From Bacteroidaceae bacterium (lineage in GTDB: Bacteria; Bacteroidota; Bacteroidia; Bacteroidales; Bacteroidaceae): a stretch of DNA of 64,000 nucleotides. The position numbers were made by a program, and so were the translations under genes. Each line of letters opens with the position of its first letter. The first letter of the stretch is position 1. Where the stretch lies: positions 1 to 64,000 of the forward strand of contig CAAGNV010000060.1 in assembly GCA_900771425.1 (NCBI GenBank), written 5' to 3'. Under the pieces are notes generated by a model. That model was not told where the DNA came from. It was given only the letters and a program-made list of their open reading frames with translations, and made no database searches. Positions 16,150-23,243 of this stretch are shown in pieces.

Positions 16150-17412
16150 TTACTTGTACTTTTTGAATACCACGCAGGCATTATGACCGCCAAAGCCGAA
16201 TGTGTTGCTGATAGCGGCATTGACAGTGCGCTGCTGAGCCTTGCCGAACGTGAAGTTGAGTTTGTAGTCGATCTCTTCGTCCTCGTCGCCTTCGGCATGG
16301 TTGATGGTAGGCGGCACGATGTCCTCCTTCACTGCCAGCACGGTTGCCATGGCCTCGATGGCTCCGGCAGCACCGAGAAGGTGACCGGTCATCGACTTGG
16401 TAGAACTGATATTGAGGCGGTATGCATCGTCGCCGAATACAGCCTGAATGGCCTTCACTTCAGAGATGTCGCCCACGTGTGTCGATGTACCGTGGACGTT
16501 GATGTAGTCGATGTCCGACGGTTGCATCCCGGCGTCCTTGAGTGCTCGCTGCATGACGAGTTTTGCTCCGTAGCCTTCAGGGTGTGACGCTGTGATGTGG
16601 TGAGCATCGGCTGACATGCCGGCACCTGCCACTTCGGCATAAATCTTTGCTCCGCGTGCGAGTGCATGCTCCAGTTCCTCAAGTACGAGTATAGTGCTTC
16701 CCTCGCCCACTACGAATCCGTCGCGGCTGGCGCTGAACGGACGGCTTGCGCCTTCAGGGTCGTCGTTGCGTGTCGAAAGTCCGTGCAGTGCGTTGAATCC
16801 GCCGATGCCTGCCGGCCATATTGCTGACTCCGTTCCGCCTGTGACGATGGCATTGGCCTTGCCGAGGCGTATGAGGTTGAAAGCGTCAGCGATGGCATTA
16901 GAACTTGACGCACAGGCTGATGAGCATACGTAGTTCGGTCCGCGCAGTCCAAACTCAATCGACACGAGTCCGGACGGCATGTCGGCAATCATCTTAGGGA
17001 TGAAGAACGGATTGTAGCGTGGTCCTTGTTCTGCTCCGTTGACTGCGAAGTTGCCTGCTTCCTCCTCGAAGGTATGAAGACCTCCGATACCTACGCCCAG
17101 GATGACACCGATCTCGTCCTTGTCCTCCTCGTCGAGGTTCATGCCGCTGTCGGCAATGGCTTCGCGTGCTGCAACGAGTGCAAACTGCTGACATATATCC
17201 AGTTTGCGTGCTTCCTTGCGGTCGAAGTACTGTGCAGGGTCGAATCCCTTGACTTCGCATGCAAACTGTGTCTTGAACTGTGATGCGTCGAAATGTGTGA
17301 TTGGAGCGGCGCCGCTCACGCCGTTCTTCATGTTTTCCCATGTCTCGGTTGCCGTCAATCCGATTGGAGACACGGATCCAATTCCTGTTACTACTACTCT
17401 TTTTAATTCCAT
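16150..17412 (-). CDS. fabF: 3-oxoacyl-ACP synthase II
   Basis: A 420-residue condensing enzyme that elongates fatty acids by Claisen condensation of acyl groups with malonyl-ACP. The catalytic triad is visible: C167 in CSSACASSSNAI, H307 in NVHGTSTHVGD and H344 in KSMTGHLLGAAGA. The usual Pro after HGTST is replaced by His here, a minor deviation. It lies downstream of acpP on the minus strand, separated by 197 bp that contain a large inverted-repeat element, and just upstream of rnc. Confidence 0.96.
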   Translation of the reverse strand: MELKRVVVTGIGSVSPIGLTATETWENMKNGVSGAAPITHFDASQFKTQFACEVKGFDPAQYFDRKEARKLDICQQFALVAAREAIADSGMNLDEEDKDEIGVILGVGIGGLHTFEEEAGNFAVNGAEQGPRYNPFFIPKMIADMPSGLVSIEFGLRGPNYVCSSACASSSNAIADAFNLIRLGKANAIVTGGTESAIWPAGIGGFNALHGLSTRNDDPEGASRPFSASRDGFVVGEGSTILVLEELEHALARGAKIYAEVAGAGMSADAHHITASHPEGYGAKLVMQRALKDAGMQPSDIDYINVHGTSTHVGDISEVKAIQAVFGDDAYRLNISSTKSMTGHLLGAAGAIEAMATVLAVKEDIVPPTINHAEGDEDEEIDYKLNFTFGKAQQRTVNAAISNTFGFGGHNACVVFKKYK

Positions 17413-17488
17413 AGTCGGTTGCTTACAATTGGATGAAATGGTGCCCGTCTATCCTTCACAAATATTCTGACACCTATATATATATAAA

Positions 17489-17591
17489 AGACCATTTACA
17501 ATTTACCATTCGACGGGGAGCGCTCACGCGGAGCGTCTCGTGTGTGACCCAGACAAGTCTGGCATCACCAATGGTAAATGGTAAATGGTCT
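17489..17591. repeat. 103-bp inverted-repeat element between acpP and fabF
   Basis: The ends 17489-17510 and 17570-17591 are 22-bp inverted repeats with one mismatch. They consist of AATGGTAAAT/GTAAATGG words. Two internal hairpins, CGCTC-n5-GAGCG (near 17522) and CCAGA-CAAG-TCTGG (near 17550), would make a three-way or cruciform structure. On the minus strand this sits in the acpP-fabF leader RNA. The size and terminal repeats are MITE-like, but no target duplication was identified. Confidence 0.75.
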
Positions 17592-17609
17592 AAATAGTTG
17601 CTAATGCTA

Positions 17610-17846
17610 TTATTTTGCGTTGTTCTCGATGTAAGCGATTGCGTCACCTACTGAAGAAATCTTTTCGGCAGCTTCGTCTGGGATATTGATGTTGAATGCC
17701 TTTTCGAATTCCATGATGAGTTCAACTGTGTCGAGTGAGTCTGCACCGAGGTCGTTTGTGAAACTTGCTTCTGGCTTAACTTGTGATTCGTCAACGCCGA
17801 GTTTTTCAACGATAATGGCTTTTACTCTTGATTCAATTTCTGACAT
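17610..17846 (-). CDS. acpP: Acyl carrier protein
   Basis: A 78-residue acidic carrier of growing fatty acyl chains. The 4'-phosphopantetheine attachment site is S37 in NDLGADSLDTVELIMEFEK. The start at 17846 (MSEIESRVKAI) was chosen because it gives the standard ACP length. A longer in-frame start at 17912 overlaps the promoter box at 17910-17917. First gene of acpP-fabF-rnc. Confidence 0.97.
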   Translation of the reverse strand: MSEIESRVKAIIVEKLGVDESQVKPEASFTNDLGADSLDTVELIMEFEKAFNINIPDEAAEKISSVGDAIAYIENNAK

Positions 17847-17909
17847 AATTTCTTTTGTTTTTAAAATGTTAATGTATGTTAGTTCAAATTCATGTTCGCA
17901 TTTCGGCGA

Positions 17910-17917
17910 CAAAGTTA
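17910..17917 (-). promoter_or_regulatory. -7 box of acpP
   Basis: TAACTTTG followed by TCG on the minus strand, 64 bp upstream of the acpP start. It overlaps the alternative upstream start and so argues against it. Confidence 0.7.
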
Positions 17918-18038
17918 ATCAATTTCCTCGTATTATTACCATAATTGTCCAACAAAAAACTCATTTCCTGCACTTTTTCAATTGTTGTGAGCAAAAAATG
18001 AGTTTAATTGTTGTCTTTATTGTACACCGAGGTACTAT

Positions 18039-19847
18039 TTAGGCTTCGTTCTTGTTCAAGCGTTTGCGCTCCAGGTGGTCGAGTATCACCTTACGGATTC
18101 GCATGCTCTTCGGTGTCACTTCGACGTATTCGTCACCCTTGATGTATTCGAGTGCTTCTTCGAGCGAGAGTTGTACCGGAGGTATGATTCGGGCCTTCTC
18201 GTCAGTTCCTGATGCACGGGTGTTGGTGAGCTGCTTTGCCTTGGTCACGTTGACAACCAAGTCGTTCTCATGTACGTGTTCTCCGACTACCTGACCTGCA
18301 TATACCGTATCTTGCGGGAAGATGAAGAACTTACCGCGGTCCTGCAGGTGGTCGAGTGCGTAGGCAAATGCGGTTCCGCCCTCGAGTGCTATCATTGAGC
18401 CGTTGGTGCGTCGTGTCATCTCGCCCTTGAATGGCTGGTACTCCTTGAAACGGTGTGCCATGATGGCTTCGCCCTGGCTGGCAGTGAGCACGTTGGTACG
18501 CAGTCCGATGATGCCGCGTGACGGTATTTCGAATTCGATGTTTACACGGTCGTCCTGTGCTTCCATGCTTAGCATGTCGCCCTTACGGCGGGTAACCATA
18601 TCGATCATCTTGCTGGAGAATTCCTGTGGCACGTTGATGGTGAGTTCCTCGATTGGCTCGCACTTCTGACCGTTGATTTCCTTGTAGATTACCTGTGGCT
18701 GACCTACCTGGAGTTCGTAGCCTTCGCGGCGCATGGTCTCGATGAGGACCGAGAGGTGAAGGACGCCACGTCCGCTTACTATCCATTGGTCGGTTGCACC
18801 TTCCTTCTGCTCGACGCGCAGCGCGAGGTTCTTCTCGAGTTCGCGCTGGAGGCGTTCGTGTATGTGACGGCTTGTGCAGAACTTGCCTTCCTTGCCGAAG
18901 AACGGTGAGTTGTTGATCGTGAAGAGCATGGACATTGTAGGCTCGTCAATTGAGATTGTCGGCAGAGCCTCAGGTTCCTCGAAGTCAGTGATGGTGTCGC
19001 CGATTTCGAAGTTGCTGAGTCCGATGACAGCGCAGATGTCGCCGCTTGTCACTTCGGTAGCAGCACGGTGTCCCATGCCTTCGAACGTATGGAGTTCCTT
19101 GATTTTTGTCTTTTCCTGAGTTCCGTCGCGGTGGCAGATGGTGATGTTCTGACCGTTGCGCAGTGTGCCTCGGTGTACGCGTCCGACTGCTATACGGCCT
19201 GTATAAGTCGAATAGTCGAGCGACGTGATGAGCATCTGCGGTGTGCCTTCGAGTCGCTGCGGAGCAGGTATGGTGTTGATGATTGTGTCGAGCAAGTATG
19301 TGATGTCACCTGTAGGCGTGTTCCAGTCTTCGCCCATCCAGCCGTTCTTGGCAGAACCGTAAACTACGGGGAAGTCGAGTTGTTCCTCGGTGGCATTGAG
19401 GCTGCACATGAGGTCGAACACCATTTCATATACTTCTTCAGGTCGGCAGTTTGGCTTATCGACCTTATTGACTACCACTACTGGCTTCAGACCAATCTCG
19501 AGTGCTTTCTGCAGTACGAAACGTGTCTGCGGCATTGGGCCTTCGAATGCGTCAACGAGCAGGATGCAGCCGTCGGCCATGTTGAGGACGCGCTCCACTT
19601 CTCCACCGAAGTCGCTGTGTCCCGGAGTATCTATGACATTGATCTTGGTGTCCTTATATACGATGGACACGTTCTTTGAGAGGATCGTTATACCTCGTTC
19701 GCGCTCCAGTTCGTTGTTGTCGAGAATGAGTTCTCCTGTCTCCTGACCCTGGCGGAAGAGGTTTCCGGCCGCAAGCATCTTGTCAACCAGAGTTGTCTTT
19801 CCGTGGTCAACGTGTGCGATGATTGCAATGTTTCTAATGTCTTGCAT
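18039..19847 (-). CDS. typA: Ribosome-associated GTPase TypA/BipA
   Basis: A 602-residue translational GTPase related to EF-G and LepA, acting in ribosome assembly and stress adaptation. The G1 motif is AHVDHGKTTL near the N-terminus, with DTPGHSDFGGEVER (G3) and NKVDKPNCRP (G4) following. The TypA-specific C-terminal region is present (ANT-RASGTDEKARI-PP). Start 19847 (MQDIRNIAIIAHVDHG) is preferred over 19877 because the promoter box at 19875-19882 overlaps the earlier ATG, and because family members begin in this way. Confidence 0.95.
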   Translation of the reverse strand: MQDIRNIAIIAHVDHGKTTLVDKMLAAGNLFRQGQETGELILDNNELERERGITILSKNVSIVYKDTKINVIDTPGHSDFGGEVERVLNMADGCILLVDAFEGPMPQTRFVLQKALEIGLKPVVVVNKVDKPNCRPEEVYEMVFDLMCSLNATEEQLDFPVVYGSAKNGWMGEDWNTPTGDITYLLDTIINTIPAPQRLEGTPQMLITSLDYSTYTGRIAVGRVHRGTLRNGQNITICHRDGTQEKTKIKELHTFEGMGHRAATEVTSGDICAVIGLSNFEIGDTITDFEEPEALPTISIDEPTMSMLFTINNSPFFGKEGKFCTSRHIHERLQRELEKNLALRVEQKEGATDQWIVSGRGVLHLSVLIETMRREGYELQVGQPQVIYKEINGQKCEPIEELTINVPQEFSSKMIDMVTRRKGDMLSMEAQDDRVNIEFEIPSRGIIGLRTNVLTASQGEAIMAHRFKEYQPFKGEMTRRTNGSMIALEGGTAFAYALDHLQDRGKFFIFPQDTVYAGQVVGEHVHENDLVVNVTKAKQLTNTRASGTDEKARIIPPVQLSLEEALEYIKGDEYVEVTPKSMRIRKVILDHLERKRLNKNEA

Positions 19848-19874
19848 ATTCTTTTTACCTTTTGAAATCGGCTG

Positions 19875-19882
19875 CAAAGGTA
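19875..19882 (-). promoter_or_regulatory. -7 box of typA
   Basis: TACCTTTG followed by CAGC on the minus strand, 28 bp upstream of the chosen start. It decides the start codon of typA. Confidence 0.75.
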
Positions 19883-19996
19883 CGAAATATTATTGAAACT
19901 GAGCATTTAATTACAGAAAAATACCTGATGAAGATGCATTTCTGCGACTGGCACTCACTGATTGCGTACCTGATATTACGCCTGCGACTTCAACGG

Positions 19997-21010
19997 CTAA
20001 AATTCCTTGATATCACCGAAATCCTTCCACACCGGAGCCGACCGATACAACGCCGACGTGCCTTTTGGTACATAAAGCGTACAGGTGCCCGTCGTCGTAT
20101 CGAGGAACACGTCAGCAGAAATCGGCAGCGGAATAGCCCAACCGACCTTGACGCTGGCAAGGTCCGTGCAGTAAGAAAACGCAAGTCGGCCGATGCTGGT
20201 CACCGACTTAGGCAGGGTGACGTCCTTGAGACCAGAGCAATAGGCAAATGCCGACTCGCCGACACTGGCCGTCGACTTAGGCAGCGTTATGGCCGTGAGG
20301 CTAGAACAATCCTGAAATGCTGATTCACCGATGGTTGTCACTGAGTTTGACCACTTGATTCGGACAAGGTCGACACAACCGGCAAATGCCCAACTGCCGA
20401 TGCCCGTCACCGACTTCGGCAGGGTGATGTCGGTCAGTCGCTTGCAGCCAATAAATGCCCCATCGCCGATGGCAGTCACCGACTTCGGCAACACTGTGGC
20501 GCGGCATCCAGCAACTATCGTGTTGGTAGCGGTTTCGATGATGGCGTTGCAGCCGTTGCGGCTGTCATATTTCTTGTTTCCTGGCTCTACTGCAATGCTT
20601 GTCATGGCTGAACAACCGCCGAACACGTTGCCGCCAATCATCATCACAGACTTTGGAACGACGAAGCCCGTCAGGCACGAGCAAAACTTGAATGCCCTGT
20701 CGCCAATACTGGTCACAGTGCCTGGAATCGTGATACTTGTGAGTTCGGTACATTCGTTGAATGTCCCTTCATCTATGCTCGTCATGTCTGTGTCAAATCG
20801 GATTACACCCTTGTCCTCGCTGAATGTGTGGGCAATGATTTCAGCGTCGAACCCATCGGCATGAAGTCCGGGGAACGACTCATCGTCAGCCACCGTCAAC
20901 CGTTCACTTGCAACGTACCAGATCTCATTGTCCGGAACCACTTGTGCCCGCATTGCCATGCCAATCATGCTGAGCACGACGAACAGAACCGTTTGTTTCA
21001 TTTGTGCCAT
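19997..21010 (-). CDS. BspA-like leucine-rich repeat secreted protein
   Basis: A 337-residue protein with a signal peptide (hydrophobic to about residue 22, MIGMAMRAQ). From about residue 75 it carries around nine LRR_5 (BspA-type, Treponema pallidum-type) repeats with the consensus SITIPxSVTSIGxxAFxxCxxL, for example DITLPKSVTGIGSWAFAGC. The C-terminus (LYVPKGTSALYRSAPVWKDFGDIKEF) is the usual capping ending of these proteins. BspA proteins of oral Bacteroidota bind host matrix proteins; here the role is inferred only as a surface or secreted binding protein. No sorting tail is seen. A TAnnTTTG box lies about 200 bp upstream, giving a long leader. Confidence 0.85.
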   Translation of the reverse strand: MAQMKQTVLFVVLSMIGMAMRAQVVPDNEIWYVASERLTVADDESFPGLHADGFDAEIIAHTFSEDKGVIRFDTDMTSIDEGTFNECTELTSITIPGTVTSIGDRAFKFCSCLTGFVVPKSVMMIGGNVFGGCSAMTSIAVEPGNKKYDSRNGCNAIIETATNTIVAGCRATVLPKSVTAIGDGAFIGCKRLTDITLPKSVTGIGSWAFAGCVDLVRIKWSNSVTTIGESAFQDCSSLTAITLPKSTASVGESAFAYCSGLKDVTLPKSVTSIGRLAFSYCTDLASVKVGWAIPLPISADVFLDTTTGTCTLYVPKGTSALYRSAPVWKDFGDIKEF

Positions 21011-21210
21011 ATTTATAGTTTTGCTTGAATTACCATATTAAAATATTACTTTACACGTTTATACCTGTTTTGCAGCACATGCAATTTCCATGTATTTAGC
21101 AGAAAACCCCATCGGCTCGTCAGTTCATGGTAAGCAATAAAGCAAGTGACATCAATACTCTTGTCATGCAACAGATCCTTTCGTTTTTGCTTTGTCACTA
21201 TCGAGTGCTG

Positions 21211-21218
21211 CAAAGATA
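21211..21218 (-). promoter_or_regulatory. Probable -7 box of the LRR gene (long leader)
   Basis: TATCTTTG followed by CAGC on the minus strand. It lies about 200 bp upstream of the LRR gene start with no other gene in between. Confidence 0.5.
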
Positions 21219-21443
21219 CATCATTTTTCTGATACACAAGGGGAGATGACTGCTTTTTTTGTAAATTCTTAACAATCAGTGATGCTTTTTGCACAAATAT
21301 TGTTGGCCATTGGTGTAATAAATTGAAGATTTGGGTGGTAGATGGCTTAGATGAATGTGGAGGACGGTAGACGCCTGTCGTGACAGGATGGCGTTGAATA
21401 TCGAATTAATATTTCTTGACTTTTTCATTCACCATATTGCAAA

Positions 21444-21473
21444 GCACAAAAAAGCCTCCACGATGGGAGGCTT
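21444..21473 (-). terminator. rplS terminator
   Basis: AAGCCTCC (21452-21459) pairs with GGAGGCTT (21466-21473). On the minus strand it is followed by TTTTTTGTGC, a standard intrinsic terminator about 25 bp past the rplS stop. Confidence 0.85.
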
Positions 21474-21496
21474 GTGTTTGCTGAGCACTGACGGGA

Positions 21497-21862
21497 TTAT
21501 GCTTCTTCGCTCTTGCGAACGAGCTTTTCCTTGATACGTGCCTTCTTACCAGTGAGGTTACGGAGGTAGTAGAGCTTAGAGCGACGTACCTTACCGACCT
21601 TGTTGATGGTGATGCTGTCAATGTTTGGTGACTCGATAGGGAAGATACGCTCAACACCTACTGTGCCTGACATCTTGCGCACTGTGAAACGCTTCTTCTG
21701 ACCTTCGCCTGAAATCTTGATTACGACGCCACGATAGAGCTGGATACGCTCCTTTGAGCCTTCAATAATCTTGTAAGCTACTGTGATAGTGTCACCTGCC
21801 TTGAACTTAGGGAACTCTTTGCCTGTAGCAAATGCTTCTTCAGCAATCTTGATTAAATCCAT
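21497..21862 (-). CDS. rplS: 50S ribosomal protein L19
   Basis: A 121-residue ribosomal protein at the 30S-50S interface. The sequence is typical of bL19: GDTITVAYKIIEGSKERIQLYRGVVI, then SGTVGVERIFPIESPNI and a basic C-terminus (KVRRSKLYYLRNLTGKKARIKEK). It is a single-gene transcript with a promoter about 90 bp upstream and its own terminator. The leader of about 85 nt could hold an autoregulatory structure. Confidence 0.97.
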   Translation of the reverse strand: MDLIKIAEEAFATGKEFPKFKAGDTITVAYKIIEGSKERIQLYRGVVIKISGEGQKKRFTVRKMSGTVGVERIFPIESPNIDSITINKVGKVRRSKLYYLRNLTGKKARIKEKLVRKSEEA

Positions 21863-21952
21863 TTCGTTTAATTCTTTTTTTCGTTTAACAATTGTTCCAA
21901 CGAAGCATTCTGTAGTTACACTTCCTACACAGCGGCTTCGCTAAAGCAGGTG

Positions 21953-21960
21953 CAAAGGTA
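21953..21960 (-). promoter_or_regulatory. -7 box of rplS
   Basis: TACCTTTG followed by CACC on the minus strand, 91 bp upstream of the rplS start. Confidence 0.7.
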
Positions 21961-22066
21961 AGAAATAATTGATAATTGACAATTGATAATTGATAATTAT
22001 TTGGGAAATAAGTGTGTTTTTGTGCCTTTTATCATTGATTTTGCCTTTTGAGTATAGTTTTTTTCG

Positions 22067-22074
22067 TAACTTTG
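22067..22074 (+). promoter_or_regulatory. -7 box of holB
   Basis: TAACTTTG followed by CACC, 27 bp before the holB ATG at 22101. A start upstream of this box can therefore be excluded. Confidence 0.75.
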
Positions 22075-22100
22075 CACCAATCAATACGACAAATACGACC

Positions 22101-23204
22101 ATGACTTTTAACGACATAATAGGACAGGACGAGGTGAAAGGACGACTGACGGCCGAACTGAATCTCGGAAGATTGCCGCACGCACTGCTTCTGTACGGTC
22201 CCGAGGGCAACGGAGCACTGGCGCTGGCGCTGGCCGTGGCGCGCCAACTGCTTGGGCAGCGCGGGACGGTTCAGACCATGATGGTTGACCAACTGCAGCA
22301 CCCCGACCTTCACTTCTCGTTCCCTATATATAAAAAGGAGTCGGGCAAGCCGGCTACGTGCGACCAGTTCCTGAAGCAATGGCGCGAACTGCTCATGCAG
22401 TCGCCCTACTTCGGTCACAGTGAATGGATGGATGCCATCGGTGCCGAGAATCAGCAGCTGATGATATACGAGGGCGAGAGCGACAGCCTCATGTCGAAAC
22501 TCACGCTACGCGCCAATCAAGGTGGCCACAAGGTGGTCATCGTATGGATGCCGGAGAAGATGAACACCACATGTGCCAACAAGATACTGAAACTGCTTGA
22601 GGAACCACCTTCGCAGACTGTGTTCCTCATGGTCAGCGAGCACCCGGAGAAGTTGCTCACCACCATACGCAGCCGTTGCCAGGCCATCAGCGTACCGCCG
22701 TTGCAGCCTGCCGACATCGAGCAATACCTCGTCGACCGATGCTCGGTCGATGCCACGCTGGCACATCAGATAGCACGCACGTCGGACGGCAACATCTGTG
22801 CGGCACTCCGACAGATTACCGACGACACCGAGAACGACCAGTTCTTCGACCTCTTCGTCAGCCTCATGCGCCTCAGTTACATGCGCAAGGTCAAGGAGAT
22901 GAAGCAGTGGAGCGAGCAAGTGGCTGCCCTCGGGCGTGAACGGCAGAAGCGGCTGCTGGCATATTGTCAGCGCATGATACGCGAGAACTTCATCTACAAC
23001 TTCCACTCGCCTGAACTCAACTACATGGCGGAGAAGGAATCCGACTTTGCCGTTAAGTTCGCACCATTCATCAACGAACGCAATGTCGTCGGCATCATGG
23101 AGGAACTCAACCTCGCACAACGTGACATCGAACAGAACGGCAGTGCCAAAATCGTGTTCTTCGACTTTGCACTGAAGATGATAGTGCTCATAAAGAACAG
23201 ATAG
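22101..23204 (+). CDS. holB: DNA polymerase III subunit delta prime
   Basis: A 367-residue AAA+ clamp-loader subunit of the replication machinery. It opens MTFNDIIGQDEVKGRLTAEL, as in delta prime proteins. The P-loop position reads GPEGNGALAL with no Lys, so it probably does not bind or hydrolyse ATP. Delta prime is catalytically inactive in E. coli as well. The sensor-type sequence NKILKLLEEPPSQTVFLMVSE and the SRC motif (TTIRSRCQAI) that stimulates the neighbouring ATPase are intact. The start at 22101 is fixed by the promoter at 22067. The MG2 protein gene follows after 39 bp. Confidence 0.92.
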   Translation: MTFNDIIGQDEVKGRLTAELNLGRLPHALLLYGPEGNGALALALAVARQLLGQRGTVQTMMVDQLQHPDLHFSFPIYKKESGKPATCDQFLKQWRELLMQSPYFGHSEWMDAIGAENQQLMIYEGESDSLMSKLTLRANQGGHKVVIVWMPEKMNTTCANKILKLLEEPPSQTVFLMVSEHPEKLLTTIRSRCQAISVPPLQPADIEQYLVDRCSVDATLAHQIARTSDGNICAALRQITDDTENDQFFDLFVSLMRLSYMRKVKEMKQWSEQVAALGRERQKRLLAYCQRMIRENFIYNFHSPELNYMAEKESDFAVKFAPFINERNVVGIMEELNLAQRDIEQNGSAKIVFFDFALKMIVLIKNR

Positions 23205-23243
23205 ACAAACTAGCCATAACATAACACACAATACCACCGAATA

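Larger units (their letters stand above)
21011..21496. other. 486-bp intergenic region with LRR leader and rplS terminator
   Basis: Contains the putative LRR-gene promoter (21211-21218), a short hairpin CCTGT-CGTG-ACAGG at 21374-21387 and the rplS terminator (21444-21473). No credible gene was found; a minus-strand frame at 21046-21294 overlaps the promoter and has no recognisable features. Confidence 0.55.

Noticed and set aside
17847..17912. N-terminal extension of AcpP
   Set aside because: The earlier start overlaps the promoter box and would give an ACP of abnormal length.
19848..19877. N-terminal extension of TypA
   Set aside because: The earlier ATG overlaps the -7 box, and family members start at MQDIRN-like sequence.
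21046..21294. 82-residue minus-strand open frame
   Set aside because: It spans a promoter box and shows no compositional or motif support.
21990..22100. Upstream extension of HolB
   Set aside because: It would start before the promoter at 22067 and encode A/T-rich junk ahead of the conserved MTFNDIIGQ start.
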